From Allopontixanthobacter sediminis (GTDB taxonomy: Bacteria; Pseudomonadota; Alphaproteobacteria; Sphingomonadales; Sphingomonadaceae): 64,000 nt of DNA. The notes below the pieces were generated by a model. That model was not told the DNA's origin. It searched no databases and saw only the letters and a program-made list of their open reading frames with translations. Where the stretch lies: positions 124,001-188,000 of the forward strand of contig NZ_WTYL01000002.1 in NCBI RefSeq assembly GCF_009828115.1, read 5' to 3'. The stretch's first letter is position 1. Each line of letters starts with the position of its first letter. Both the position numbers and the translations under genes were made by a program. This document shows, one piece after another, positions 16,983 through 26,453 of this stretch.

Positions 16983-18014
16983 CTACCGGTTGAGCCGATT
17001 GAGCAGTTGCGCACGCAGCCGCCGTGCAGTCATCTCGTCCACCGGGCCGAGCGGTCCGCGTGCCGCAGGAGGCAAGTGATCGCCGGCTGCCTCGGCCGGC
17101 CCGAACACGTAATGTTCGAACATCGCGCGCCACGCCTGCTTCTCGGTCCCGGGCCGGTCCCGAAGGCTGAGCATGGCGTGGAGCAGGGTGTTCTGCGGCG
17201 TGTCGATATGCGCCGGGACCGGGTTCCACCAGTAATTGGCCATCACATTGAACGGCGCCAGCGCGTTGACCTGGTGCCACCACAGCGCCGGGTAATAAAG
17301 GACGTCGCCCGGCTCCAGATCGGCAATTTGCGCCGCCGCCATGGCCTCGGCAAAGCGCGGATAGCGTTCGAGGTCCGGCTTTCGGAAATCGACCATCGTC
17401 ACGACCTGGCCGCCCGGGGTCGGATCGAGCGGTCCGGGGTAGAGATTGCCCACCTGCTCCGGCGGGAACAACGTGAAACGCCGCTTGCCAACGAGGCAGC
17501 AGGCGAGGTTGTTGGAGATATCGTAATGCGCCGCCGCGGTCGTGCGGTTGCCGATCCAGACACTGGCGAGCGGTGGACGCACGCCGAAATCGGGATGATC
17601 GAGCGTAAGGTCGTTATCCGTCCGGAAACCGGGGAGGAACTGGTCGAGATCGGTCGATCCGACATAATAGGCCGGGCCTGCCGCATCGCCGATTCCGTCG
17701 AGGACCAGGTCGAGTACCTCACCAAGTTTTGCCCTGCCCGAGGAGAAATTGAGTCCCGACAGATCGTCGGTGTAGTGGAACCGGCCGCCGATTTCGGGTG
17801 GTCCGGTAAACAGCGTGACGAAGCTTTCGCTGCCGAATTCCTTGAGGTAGGCGGCCGCCTGCGCTGCCCCCTGAAGGCCGCGTCCGACCATTGGCCATTC
17901 GCTCGCCAGGCCCTCGAGGACTACCGGTTGCTGGTCCGCAATGAGTTCCGCGAAGGGAATGGCATCCGGCATGACGCCGGTGATACGCCGGACCGGGGTT
18001 CCCCACTCGCTCAC
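16983..18014 (-). CDS. Cupin-like/JmjC-type Fe(II) oxygenase
   Basis: 343 residues of the cupin_8/JmjC type. A facial triad is visible: His163-x-Asp165 in AAHYDISNN and distal His247 in the WWHQV motif. Such proteins bind Fe(II) and 2-oxoglutarate and hydroxylate proteins or small molecules; the target here is unknown. The start overlaps the sapC stop by 4 nt (ATGA at 18011-18014) and the halogenase follows 22 nt later, so the three form one operon. Confidence 0.86.
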   Translation of the reverse strand: MSEWGTPVRRITGVMPDAIPFAELIADQQPVVLEGLASEWPMVGRGLQGAAQAAAYLKEFGSESFVTLFTGPPEIGGRFHYTDDLSGLNFSSGRAKLGEVLDLVLDGIGDAAGPAYYVGSTDLDQFLPGFRTDNDLTLDHPDFGVRPPLASVWIGNRTTAAAHYDISNNLACCLVGKRRFTLFPPEQVGNLYPGPLDPTPGGQVVTMVDFRKPDLERYPRFAEAMAAAQIADLEPGDVLYYPALWWHQVNALAPFNVMANYWWNPVPAHIDTPQNTLLHAMLSLRDRPGTEKQAWRAMFEHYVFGPAEAAGDHLPPAARGPLGPVDEMTARRLRAQLLNRLNR

Positions 18015-18754
18015 GTTTCGGCTGCGTTAGCTGCGTTAGCTGCGACCGCCGCCCCCCGCGCGCCCTTCCGGTCCACCAGGCGCTGAACGTTGGCGAGCGA
18101 GGCGGCAATGAAAAACGCCGATTGAAGGAACCCGCCCTGATGAAGCGCCTCGAGTTCGGCGGCGGTCAGCGCGGCCAGACGTTCACGGTCGATAGTGACC
18201 GCGTCGGATACGGCATAAACTTCGTCTTCGCCGACCTGCAATTGCAGGTTCACCGGGTCCAGCAGGCCGGCGTTGGAGAAAGCTTCGACCATCGGGTCCA
18301 ACAGGTGATGACCAACATAGATCGCCCGCAAAACCCCGGTGATATGATGGAGATAGTCGCTGTGGCCGCCATGCGGAAGGAACACCGGGATGCCTTCGCT
18401 GCGCGACACGCGCGGGTGGGCCAGATCGATCCGGATCATCGGTTCGACATCGGCCTGCTCCGACGCCGCGATGCTGAACGGTCCGCGCTGCAGCAGTGCC
18501 GGCACATAGTTCGAAGTCCACCCGGCTGCGGGATCTAGGAACAGGTTCTCGTCCTTGCCAAGCCCGAGCAGCGCCACCGGTCGCAACTTTCCGTCGGCGT
18601 CCGGGCGCAGGACGATCGGGAATTCGCGCTGTGCCAGTTCGAATTCGGTAGGCAGCAGCATTACCTGGTTCACCGCATCGCCGAACTCCGCACCGCCGCG
18701 CGTGATGATCCGCACATCGTGGTGATCGACATTGTTCAATAGGGCGCTGGTCAT
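18011..18754 (-). CDS. SapC family protein
   Basis: 247 residues matching the SapC family (PTEFELAQREFPIV near the N-terminus and a SxYLHH segment in the middle). The name comes from a Campylobacter S-layer-associated protein; function in sphingomonads is unknown. It lacks an evident signal peptide. The C-terminus is an Ala-rich repeat (about 233-247) that looks like a recent short expansion. It heads the sapC-cupin-halogenase unit and lies downstream of the TonB receptor on the same strand, separated by a strong hairpin. Confidence 0.85.
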   Translation of the reverse strand: MTSALLNNVDHHDVRIITRGGAEFGDAVNQVMLLPTEFELAQREFPIVLRPDADGKLRPVALLGLGKDENLFLDPAAGWTSNYVPALLQRGPFSIAASEQADVEPMIRIDLAHPRVSRSEGIPVFLPHGGHSDYLHHITGVLRAIYVGHHLLDPMVEAFSNAGLLDPVNLQLQVGEDEVYAVSDAVTIDRERLAALTAAELEALHQGGFLQSAFFIAASLANVQRLVDRKGARGAAVAANAANAAET

Positions 18755-18844
18755 GATTTTTTCGCGTTTTCTGCTGGTCTATGCCTACCACCGGTATCAT
18801 GCGCGGCAAGCACAATCACAGGGCACAATCACGGGAACGAACAA

Positions 18845-18874
18845 GGGAGGGTTCCTGCTGCCAGGAACCCTCCC
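18845..18874 (-). terminator. Intrinsic terminator after the TonB receptor gene
   Basis: A perfect 13-bp inverted repeat (18845-18857 with 18862-18874) closes a 4-nt loop, and on the minus strand TTGTT follows. It lies 38 nt after the receptor stop and 90 nt before sapC. It should attenuate rather than fully separate receptor and sapC expression. Confidence 0.85.
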
Positions 18875-18911
18875 CGATCAGCCTGGTGTTCCAGGCTTGC
18901 GACCCGTCGGG

Positions 18912-21900
18912 TCAGAACCGGTAGCGGGCTCCGACATATACGCGGGGCTTGAGTTCCTGCGCGAAGAACAGCTGGTTCTCGTCGCGGCCATAGGACCGGA
19001 TCGGTTCACTCAGGATGTTCACTGCTTCGAGCGAGAAGCTCATCTGTTCGTTGAGATCATAGCTGATGCTAGCGTCCAGGGTGCCGAAAGAGTCGAAGAA
19101 GACCGGGTTACGGCTGCCCCCGCGGTTGACCGCCGACAGGAATTTGTCGCGCCAGTTGTAAGCTACGCGGGCCGACAGGCCGCCCTGTTCATAGATGCCG
19201 GTGATGTTGAAGCTGTCGGACAGGCCGGTCAGCGCAAACACGTCGGTACCCGGATCGGACAGTACGTCGGCATCGACATCGCCGTACACCTTGGTGAACG
19301 AACCCGAGACACCGAAGCCGGTTGTTCCCAGGAAGTACTGGCCCTGAAGCTCGAACCCGTGGACGTTGCCACTACGGTTGTTGATCGGGGTGGAGACCTG
19401 GAAGTTGAACAGCGGGTCGGTATCGTTGGCGATCACGTCATAAGCCGCTAGCGTGGTGTCCACGAACGCTTGGTTGAGCTGGCCGTTGGGATTGAGGTTC
19501 GCCTGGAACTGCGCCGTAGCTGCCGCCACGTTGCCGCCGTTGGCATCGATCAGCGCCGTCATGGTGAACAGGCTCACGTCGCTCAGCACCGCCCCGAGAC
19601 CGTCGATTGCAGCTAGCGCCGCGCCCGAACGGGTTCCCGGCGCCCCGGTGGTTGGATCCCGCAGGCCGAACAGGTTCTGTTCGACTTGGCCCACGCCTAC
19701 GAAGTTGGACACGTTCTTCACGAAGAATGCGCCGGACACGAAGCTGGTGGGTGCGAAATACCATTCCAGCGAGATGTCGAAGTTTTCCGAGATCAGCGGC
19801 TGGAGGTTCGGGTTGCCCTGGTTGCCGCCGGACACACCGCCAAGAACCGTGGGACGATCAGGCGCGTTGGCCGACTGCGACGCGAACAGGTTGCCGTAAT
19901 CGGGGCGAGCGAGCGTCTTCGAGTAGGATACACGGGCCACAAGATCATCCATCGGTTCGATCCGGAAATCGATCGATGGCAGCAGTTTGTTGTATTCGCC
20001 GCCGCGGGTGATTTCCGCGATGTTGCCGCTGACTACTCGGGTGAAGTCGTTATCCGAATCCCATTCGATCCGCAGGGGCTGGTCGACCCGTGAGAACGAG
20101 GTGGTCTTGGTGTTTTCCCAGCGGAGACCCGCTACGATCTGGACTGGACGTTCGGCCAGCTGGCCATCCCAATTGTACTGGGCGTAGGCCGACCAGATCT
20201 TCTCGCCGACGCGGTCGAATTCGTTGCCGGTGATGTCGTTGGGGTTACCGAGGTTGGCGTAATATGGCTCGAAAATCTGGAACAGGTCGACAGCATTTCC
20301 GCGGAACACGGTATCCGCATTGCCGACGTTGTATTTGTCGAACTTGCACGAGAGGCAGAACTCTTCGACCAGGTCTCCGGCAAGCGCTTGGATATCGCCG
20401 ACATTGTTGATGCCCCAGTCGCCCAACGTCTGCTGGGTCTGCGTGCGGGCACTGGTCATGCTCGAGTCGATGTAGCGGGCGCCAAGATCGAACCGGCTGC
20501 CTTCGGCGAATTCCCAGCTCAGGTCAGCACTCAGTTGGTTGACGCGGTGACGCTGGCGCGAGGCGTTGGTGCGCTGGATCTGCGAACCGAGATCGCCAAT
20601 GTCGAGTACGCCGTTGTTGTTCCCGCGATCATCGCCGGTGCCAAGGATGCCGTCGGTGCCGGCTCCGCTGTCGTCGAGGTCCCACAACTGTACGGGAACC
20701 GCGCCGGAGAAATCGACCGAGTGGCCGTCAACCACCGGCGCGCCCATGCTGAACAGCGTGGAGCTGGCGCCGTTTGCCGAATCCGGATTAGAGTTGGAAA
20801 CCGAGTGGTTGCCGTCAAGCCGCAGGGTGAAGCCGGGGCCGATTTCCCATTCGGCATTGAGGCCGTATGATTGCAGCTCGGTTTCGGTTGCACGGAATTG
20901 CTGCTCGAAGCCGAGATCCTTGGTCCCGTATCCGGTGCCTTCTTCGATGAAGATGGCGGTCGGCACTGCATCGCTGGTGTCAAAAGTGATGCTGTCGAAC
21001 GGACGGTTGAACCAGTTCGTCTGGTCGGTCCGCTGCTCGCTCTGGCTGTTACGGACGAACATGGCGTCGGCTGTGAAGGTCAGGGTTTCGACCGGGCGGA
21101 ACTGTGCAGTACCGGCCAGATTGATGCGCTCACGCTCGTATTCGGAGAAGTGGTAACGGCTATCGTTCGGCACCGCTACAAGCGTTTCGGGATCGGATGG
21201 TGCGCCGGTGACCACCGTGGACGGTCCGCGGCCGGGGAAGCTGGAAAACGGCGTCACGTTCCAAGCGTTCGAAGTAGCGCTGACCGACTCGCTCTTGCGT
21301 TCCTGATAGGCACCAAACAGCGAAACGCCGAAGATGTCGTCCGGGTCGGAGTAGGTAATGACGCCCGAGAATTCGGGATCGACCCGGAAATCCTCGTTGC
21401 TGAGATCATACAGCGCCTTCGCACCGACGCTGCCGCGCAGGCCGGTACCAGGCACGTCGAGCGGACGTGCGGTGACGATGTTGATCGCCGCGCCGATACC
21501 GCCGGAAGGGATCGCAGCGCGGCCGGTCTTGTAGACTTCGAGGCGCGAAACGCCTTCCGATGCGAGGTTGTTGAAGTCGAACGAGCGGCCGGTTGCGCGG
21601 CTGAAGTCGACATCCTGGTCACCGCCGACCGAATTGACGAAGGTCGTGGCGATCTGGCGGCCATTGACGGTCACAAGGTTGAACGAGGGGCCGAAGCCGC
21701 GGACGGTAACCTGCGAACCTTCGCCGTTAATGCGGCTGATCGACACACCCGGAATGCGCTGGAGCGATTCCGCGAGGTTGGTGTCCGGGAACTTGCCGAT
21801 ATCTTCGGCCGAAATGGCATCGACGACACCGAAGGCTTCGCGTTTCAGATCCATCGCCTGCTCGAGGCTGGCGCGGACGCCGGTCACCACGATGGCGTCG

Positions 21901-22049
21901 GGTTCATCTACGGTTGCCGGGTCTTGTGCCATGGCGGCCGGGGCGAAAACCCCAAGCGCCAGGGCAGAAACGCCTGCCGACAAAATCGCCCGTCCGATCG
22001 GACGAACCGAACGCGGATTCTGGACGTAACCAATGGCCGTAATATTCAT
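18912..22049 (-). CDS. TonB-dependent receptor, carbohydrate type
   Basis: 1045 residues. An N-terminal signal peptide with an ALALGVFAPAAMAQ core is followed by a TonB-box-like DAIVVTG (about 51-57), a plug domain with VDAISAEDIGKFPD and QRIPGVSISR motifs (about 75-190) and a 22-strand barrel ending in an aromatic Phe (RYRF). Length and motifs match the large receptors of Caulobacter and sphingomonads used for oligosaccharides. It imports its ligand across the outer membrane with TonB-ExbBD energy. The flanking MFS permease, pentonate dehydratase and arabinosidases suggest arabino-oligosaccharides. Its promoter region carries two LacI-like operators. Confidence 0.93.
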   Translation of the reverse strand: MNITAIGYVQNPRSVRPIGRAILSAGVSALALGVFAPAAMAQDPATVDEPDAIVVTGVRASLEQAMDLKREAFGVVDAISAEDIGKFPDTNLAESLQRIPGVSISRINGEGSQVTVRGFGPSFNLVTVNGRQIATTFVNSVGGDQDVDFSRATGRSFDFNNLASEGVSRLEVYKTGRAAIPSGGIGAAINIVTARPLDVPGTGLRGSVGAKALYDLSNEDFRVDPEFSGVITYSDPDDIFGVSLFGAYQERKSESVSATSNAWNVTPFSSFPGRGPSTVVTGAPSDPETLVAVPNDSRYHFSEYERERINLAGTAQFRPVETLTFTADAMFVRNSQSEQRTDQTNWFNRPFDSITFDTSDAVPTAIFIEEGTGYGTKDLGFEQQFRATETELQSYGLNAEWEIGPGFTLRLDGNHSVSNSNPDSANGASSTLFSMGAPVVDGHSVDFSGAVPVQLWDLDDSGAGTDGILGTGDDRGNNNGVLDIGDLGSQIQRTNASRQRHRVNQLSADLSWEFAEGSRFDLGARYIDSSMTSARTQTQQTLGDWGINNVGDIQALAGDLVEEFCLSCKFDKYNVGNADTVFRGNAVDLFQIFEPYYANLGNPNDITGNEFDRVGEKIWSAYAQYNWDGQLAERPVQIVAGLRWENTKTTSFSRVDQPLRIEWDSDNDFTRVVSGNIAEITRGGEYNKLLPSIDFRIEPMDDLVARVSYSKTLARPDYGNLFASQSANAPDRPTVLGGVSGGNQGNPNLQPLISENFDISLEWYFAPTSFVSGAFFVKNVSNFVGVGQVEQNLFGLRDPTTGAPGTRSGAALAAIDGLGAVLSDVSLFTMTALIDANGGNVAAATAQFQANLNPNGQLNQAFVDTTLAAYDVIANDTDPLFNFQVSTPINNRSGNVHGFELQGQYFLGTTGFGVSGSFTKVYGDVDADVLSDPGTDVFALTGLSDSFNITGIYEQGGLSARVAYNWRDKFLSAVNRGGSRNPVFFDSFGTLDASISYDLNEQMSFSLEAVNILSEPIRSYGRDENQLFFAQELKPRVYVGARYRF

Positions 22050-22138
22050 GATCCTACTCCCTCTGCGACGGCATTCGAATGCCGTTCTGATTTTGATGCC
22101 CGCTGGTTTTCCCGCGAGTCGTAATCCTCAGATAGCGA

Positions 22139-22153
22139 TGATAGCGCTACCAT
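22139..22153 (+). promoter_or_regulatory. LacI-like operator 1, TonB receptor promoter
   Basis: TGATAGCGCTACCAT at 22139-22153 is an imperfect palindrome centred on AGCGCT, a form typical of LacI-family sites. It lies 90 nt upstream of the receptor start. A near-identical inverse copy is at 22233-22247. Confidence 0.55.
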
Positions 22154-22232
22154 AAGCAACGAAATATCAGGATGCGCAATTCTGTCAACTCGAAAGATGT
22201 CGTAAAACCGTTGGTTGCGGACGAAACGTTCA

Positions 22233-22247
22233 ATGGTAGCGATATCA
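22233..22247 (-). promoter_or_regulatory. LacI-like operator 2, TonB receptor promoter
   Basis: Read on the minus strand this is TGATATCGCTACCAT, which differs from operator 1 by one base. The centres are 94 bp apart, about nine helical turns, which would allow looping. Confidence 0.5.
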
Positions 22248-22282
22248 GGAAAGTCGCCATAGGCTCGCTGTTAATATTGAGG

Positions 22283-23593
22283 TCAGGCAGTGCCTTCGTC
22301 TACCGCCACCGCATTCGGCTTTGACCCCCAAAGCGCGTAATAGATGATGTAGACTTCACACAGGACAGTCAGCCAAAAGCTGTTCTGCAAGCCGTAAGCA
22401 TCGGCCAGCCACCCCTGCGCGACCACCAGCGCCCCGCCCGCGATGGCGGTGATCAGCAAGCCCGAACCTTCTTCGGTCAGCGGGCCGAGACCCTTGATCC
22501 CCATCGCGAAAATCGTCGGGAACATGATCGAATGTCCCAGGCCGACGAGGATCAGGCACCACATGGCAAAAAGACCGTCGAGCGTGGCGGCGCCGATCAT
22601 CACGACCATTGCGAACAAGGCGAAGCAAGCCAGCGTCTTGTCCGCGGGGAAGCGCCGCAGGATGAAACTTCCGGCAAAGCGTCCGACCATCATCCCGCCC
22701 CACATCAGGACCAGGTAATTGGCCGCTTCCGCCGGGGTGATACCGGCGATATCGGGCAGGATCACGAAGTTGATGAACAGGTTTGCCACCCCGATCTCCG
22801 CGATAAGGTAGATGAAGATCGCGGGCACCCCGAGGACCAGGTTGCGGTGGCTCCATAGTGAATGCTTGCGCCGCTCCTCACGCGTGACGCGGCTGGTGGC
22901 GGCGCCCATCGCCGGCAGATTTGATTTCCAGATTGCCACGGCGATCACGGCCAGCACGACTGCGACCATCACGTAGGGCAACTGGGTCGCCTCGGCGTCG
23001 GCAATTCTCTGCGCAGCGGTCAGCTCGGTTCCCTCGAGAGAGGTCCCGCCAGTTGTGCGGCTGAGGATCAGGTAACCGCCGAAATACGGGGCGAAGAATG
23101 TTCCCATCGAATTGAACGCTTGCACCAGCGTGAGCCGCGACTCGCTGCTTTCCGCCGGTCCGATCACTGCCACATAGGGATTGGCCGCAACCTGCAGCAG
23201 GGTAATCCCGCTGGCAATCACGAACAGCGCCGCCAGGGTGACCCCGTACGAAGGCATCCGCGCGGCGGGCACCATCATCAGCGCGCCGACGGCCATGACC
23301 CCCAACCCGATGATGATCGCCTTCTTGTAGCCGGTCCGCTCGATCAGGAACGCGGAGGGCATGCCCATGACCCCGTAGGCGATGAACCACACGCTCTCGA
23401 TCAGGGTGGTCTCGGTATACGAGAGTTCGAACACACTGCGCAGATGCGGCAGCAGCGTGTTGTTGATCACCGTAATGAAGCCCCACATGAAAAACAGTGT
23501 GGCCAGCATCGCCAGGGCCGGGCGGTAATTGAAACCAGGCGAACCACTGACGACCGCGACTGCCGGATTGTTAACGGGTGCTACTGCCATCAT
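22283..23593 (-). CDS. Sugar MFS transporter (FucP/GluP-like)
   Basis: About 436 residues from ATG 23593 (ATG 23590 is equally possible; an AGGGGG box precedes both). Twelve hydrophobic segments are visible, with the [19 protein letters not shown] start typical of the fucose/glucose-galactose permease family and an [10 protein letters not shown] motif in segment 4. Members are H+ or Na+ symporters of monosaccharides. The divergent pentonate dehydratase gene shares its promoter region and a TTGTC-type operator, so L-arabinose or another pentose is the best guess. It precedes the receptor gene on the same strand by 234 nt. Confidence 0.87.
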   Translation of the reverse strand: MMAVAPVNNPAVAVVSGSPGFNYRPALAMLATLFFMWGFITVINNTLLPHLRSVFELSYTETTLIESVWFIAYGVMGMPSAFLIERTGYKKAIIIGLGVMAVGALMMVPAARMPSYGVTLAALFVIASGITLLQVAANPYVAVIGPAESSESRLTLVQAFNSMGTFFAPYFGGYLILSRTTGGTSLEGTELTAAQRIADAEATQLPYVMVAVVLAVIAVAIWKSNLPAMGAATSRVTREERRKHSLWSHRNLVLGVPAIFIYLIAEIGVANLFINFVILPDIAGITPAEAANYLVLMWGGMMVGRFAGSFILRRFPADKTLACFALFAMVVMIGAATLDGLFAMWCLILVGLGHSIMFPTIFAMGIKGLGPLTEEGSGLLITAIAGGALVVAQGWLADAYGLQNSFWLTVLCEVYIIYYALWGSKPNAVAVDEGTA

Positions 23594-23643
23594 CGACCCC
23601 CTCATTGCGCGCGTGCCATCACAGCCGCTTGCAGTTATTTGTA

Positions 23644-23654
23644 TTGTCGGAGTA
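23644..23654. promoter_or_regulatory. Candidate FadR/GntR-type operator, site A
   Basis: TTGTCGGAGTA lies midway in the 112-nt divergent promoter region, about 51 nt from both the MFS and the dehydratase start. The identical 11-mer recurs at 26412-26422 and a perfectly palindromic form (TTGTC-A-GACAA) at 32229-32239. Confidence 0.55.
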
Positions 23655-23705
23655 TTGAAGCGCGAGGCACGCGTCAACCGGGCTCGACAACAGGGGAATA
23701 GGTTT

Positions 23706-25499
23706 ATGAATCTGCCCGCCGCCAAACTGCGCAGCCGCGCCTGGTTCGACAATCCGGACAACGTCGACATGACTGCGCTCTACCTCGAACGTTATCTCAA
23801 CTTCGGCCTCAGCCTCGATGAGTTGCAGGGCGGCAAGCCGATCATCGGTATCGCGCAGACCGGCAGCGACCTCAGCCCCTGCAACCGACATCACTTGGTA
23901 TTGGCTGAGCGCATTCGTGAAGGCGTGCGCGAGGCGGGCGGGATCGTGCTGGAATTCCCCGTCCACCCGATCCAGGAAACCGGCAAACGCCCGACTGCGG
24001 GGCTGGACCGCAACCTCGCCTACCTGGCGCTGGTGGAACTGCTCTATGGCTATCCGCTAGACGGAGTGGTGCTGACCACCGGCTGTGACAAGACGACGCC
24101 TGCCTGTCTGATGGCGGCTGCCACCGTCAATATTCCCGCTATCGCCCTGTCGGTCGGCCCGATGCTTAATGGATGGCACAAGGGCGAGCGGACAGGTTCG
24201 GGCACGATCGTGTGGAAAGCGCGCGATTTGCTGGCGCGGGGCGAAATCGACGATGCCGGCTTTATCAAGCTGGTCGCCAGCTCAGCCCCCTCGACCGGCT
24301 ACTGCAACACCATGGGCACCGCGACCACGATGAACTCGCTGGCCGAAGCGCTAGGCATGATGCTGCCCGGCAGCGCCGCGATCCCCGCCCCCTACCGCGA
24401 CCGGCAGGAAGCCGCCTATCTCACCGGCAAGCGGGTGGTCGAACTGGTCCGCGATGATGTCAAACCATCGGACATCATGACGCGGGACAGCTTCCTGAAT
24501 GCCATCGCGGTCAATTCGGCGATCGGCGGGTCCACCAATGCGCCGATTCATCTGGCCGCGCTCGCGCGCCACCTTGGTGTCGATCTCAACCTCGATGATT
24601 GGCAGGAGCATGGCCACAAGCTGCCGCTGCTGGTCAACCTCCAGCCGGCGGGCGAATATCTTGGCGAGGATTTCTACCGTGCCGGCGGGGTGCCGGCGGT
24701 GGTGGCGCAGCTGATGCAGGCAGGGGTCATCCGCGAACAGGCGCTCACTGTGAACGGGTGCACCATCGGCGAAAATTGCCGCGACACCGAGATCGAGGAC
24801 GAGCGAGTCATCCGCCCTCTCGGCCAGCCGCTGCTCGATAACGCCGGTTTCATCGTGCTCCGCGGCAATATCTTCGACGCCGCGATCATGAAAACCAGCG
24901 TGATCGGCGAAGAATTCCGCCAGAGGTTCTTGTCCGATCCGGACGATCCGGACGCGTTCGAGGGGCTCGTCGCAGTGTTCGACGGGCCAGAGGATTACCA
25001 TGCGAGGATCGACGATCCCGCGCTCGGGATCACTTCGCGTACGCTGCTGATCATGCGCGGGGCGGGACCGGTGGGTTATCCAGGGGCCGCCGAGGTGGTC
25101 AACATGCGGCCGCCCGCTTATCTGCTCACCGAAGGCGTCGCCTCATTGCCGTGCCTTGGTGACGGGCGGCAATCAGGCACGTCCGCCAGCCCGTCGATCC
25201 TCAACGCGTCGCCCGAGGCCGCAGTTCAGGGCGGGCTGGCGCTGGTCCGGACGGGAGACCGCATCCGGATCGACCTGAAACGCGGCGAGGTGAACCTGCT
25301 GATCGGCGAGAATGAACTAGCCCAGCGCCGAGCCGCACTGGAGGCGGCAGGAGGGTTTCCCTGCCCGCCTTCGCAGACGCCGTGGCAGGAAATCCAGCGC
25401 GCGCTGGTTGGCCAGCTCGACAGCGGCGCAATCCTCGAAGGGGCCGAGAAATACCAGCGTATCGCGCAGACTCGCGGACTGCCGCGCGACAACCACTAG
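23706..25499 (+). CDS. Pentonate dehydratase, L-arabonate (or D-xylonate) type, IlvD/EDD family
   Basis: 597 residues from ATG 23706 behind an AGGGGA box. Three cysteines for the [2Fe-2S] cluster are in place: C59 (LSPCN), C127 (TTGCDKTTP, with the neighbouring Lys129 that is carbamylated in the family) and C200 (TGYCNTMG). The whole sequence closely resembles Caulobacter xylonate dehydratase and rhizobial arabonate dehydratase. These convert aldonates to 2-keto-3-deoxy acids. The neighbouring AraD1-type and arabinose-dehydrogenase genes favour L-arabonate; both substrates may be used. Dihydroxy-acid dehydratase of amino acid synthesis is unlikely from the length and the [12 protein letters not shown] start. 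Confidence 0.9.
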   Translation: MNLPAAKLRSRAWFDNPDNVDMTALYLERYLNFGLSLDELQGGKPIIGIAQTGSDLSPCNRHHLVLAERIREGVREAGGIVLEFPVHPIQETGKRPTAGLDRNLAYLALVELLYGYPLDGVVLTTGCDKTTPACLMAAATVNIPAIALSVGPMLNGWHKGERTGSGTIVWKARDLLARGEIDDAGFIKLVASSAPSTGYCNTMGTATTMNSLAEALGMMLPGSAAIPAPYRDRQEAAYLTGKRVVELVRDDVKPSDIMTRDSFLNAIAVNSAIGGSTNAPIHLAALARHLGVDLNLDDWQEHGHKLPLLVNLQPAGEYLGEDFYRAGGVPAVVAQLMQAGVIREQALTVNGCTIGENCRDTEIEDERVIRPLGQPLLDNAGFIVLRGNIFDAAIMKTSVIGEEFRQRFLSDPDDPDAFEGLVAVFDGPEDYHARIDDPALGITSRTLLIMRGAGPVGYPGAAEVVNMRPPAYLLTEGVASLPCLGDGRQSGTSASPSILNASPEAAVQGGLALVRTGDRIRIDLKRGEVNLLIGENELAQRRAALEAAGGFPCPPSQTPWQEIQRALVGQLDSGAILEGAEKYQRIAQTRGLPRDNH

Positions 25500-25513
25500 C
25501 CGCAAGTTCAAGG

Positions 25514-26290
25514 TCAGTCGTGCGCGCCGTCCATGGCCGCGCTGGTATCGTGGTGCGCGAGTTCGATCAGGACCTGCATGGCCGCGCCGGCTGCCGCTCC
25601 GTCACCAGCCGCCACGGCATCGAACACCCGGACATGGTCGGGGATCGGATCCCGCGGCAAGGCCCGGGCGCGCTGCTTGTACTGGGTGGTGAGGTTGACC
25701 GCCGAACCGATGCTGGCCGCCAGCGACATCAGCACTTCATTGCTGGCCGCGCGCAATAGCGCTTCATGAAATTCGCGATCCGCCGTGCGCCCGGCCTCGG
25801 ACGCCAAAGTATGCTGGCGCATCGCGGCCAATGCCGTCTTCATGGCCGCCAGATCGCCCTTGCTGCGCCGTTCGGCGGCCAGCCGTGCGATGCCCGGTTC
25901 CACCAATGCGCGCAGTTCGAACAGGTCCTTCACGAACCGCCGGTCGGGTTCTCCGCTGAAAGCCCACGCGAGCACCAGCGGATCGAGGAGGTTCCAGTTA
26001 CTGCGCGGCATGACCCGGGTGCCGTCCTTTGGCTTGCTCGCAACCAGGCCTTTCGCCGTCAGTACCTGCACGGCTTCGCGGTAGGCGCTGCGCGAGACGT
26101 TGAGCGCTTCGGAATTGGCGATCTCGCCGGTCAGCCGCGCGCCGGGTTCAATCTCGCCCGAAACAATTGCGCAGCCCAGATAATGCGCCACCGCACCGCG
26201 CAAGCGCCGCCCTGAACCGCGCGGCGTATCGGCCAGCCGCTGCACCATCGCGTCCGATCGGGCGGATGCTCCGGGCTTTTTGGCGTCCAT
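25514..26290 (-). CDS. GntR-family transcriptional regulator, FadR subfamily (arabinose cluster)
   Basis: 258 residues. A winged helix-turn-helix at about 30-95 (GEIANSEALNVSRSAYREAVQVL) is followed by an all-helical FCD ligand domain at about 118-240 with Asp/His metal or ligand residues (REFHEALLRAASN). It sits between the dehydratase and the GH43 operon and is divergent from the latter. TTGTC-type near-palindromes precede the three arabinose transcription units, including its own shared promoter, so it is the likely local repressor. The inducer could be arabonate or its keto-deoxy derivative; this is inference. Confidence 0.88.
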   Translation of the reverse strand: MDAKKPGASARSDAMVQRLADTPRGSGRRLRGAVAHYLGCAIVSGEIEPGARLTGEIANSEALNVSRSAYREAVQVLTAKGLVASKPKDGTRVMPRSNWNLLDPLVLAWAFSGEPDRRFVKDLFELRALVEPGIARLAAERRSKGDLAAMKTALAAMRQHTLASEAGRTADREFHEALLRAASNEVLMSLAASIGSAVNLTTQYKQRARALPRDPIPDHVRVFDAVAAGDGAAAGAAMQVLIELAHHDTSAAMDGAHD

Positions 26291-26411
26291 GGGTTCCCCT
26301 TCGTGGCAGGCCTATGCTGCCTTGCCCGCAGTCTATTCGGATTTGCACATCAAAAATCAACCCATGCACCGGTTGGAGGAGCCTCGGGTGAAGACCGTTT
26401 GACTTCGCGAT

Positions 26412-26422
26412 TTGTCGGAGTA
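26412..26422. promoter_or_regulatory. Candidate FadR/GntR-type operator, site B
   Basis: TTGTCGGAGTA, identical to site A, lies 31 nt upstream of the GH43 ATG in the divergent region shared with the GntR gene. It would serve both autoregulation and control of the GH43-araD1-dehydrogenase operon. Confidence 0.55.
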
Positions 26423-26453
26423 ATTCTCCATGCAGTGAAGATGGGAGCGCATC

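Noticed and set aside
16716-18086. 456-codon frame opposite the halogenase and cupin genes
   Set aside because: It crosses two opposite-strand genes with clear families, has Arg-rich composition and no known domain.
20871-22124. 417-codon frame opposite the TonB receptor N-terminus
   Set aside because: It is an antisense shadow of a well-supported gene in high-GC DNA, with no recognisable motif or ribosome binding site.
22050-22282. EcfG promoter before the TonB receptor
   Set aside because: CGTT-like boxes occur but no GGAAC at the right distance; the region is better explained by LacI-like operators.
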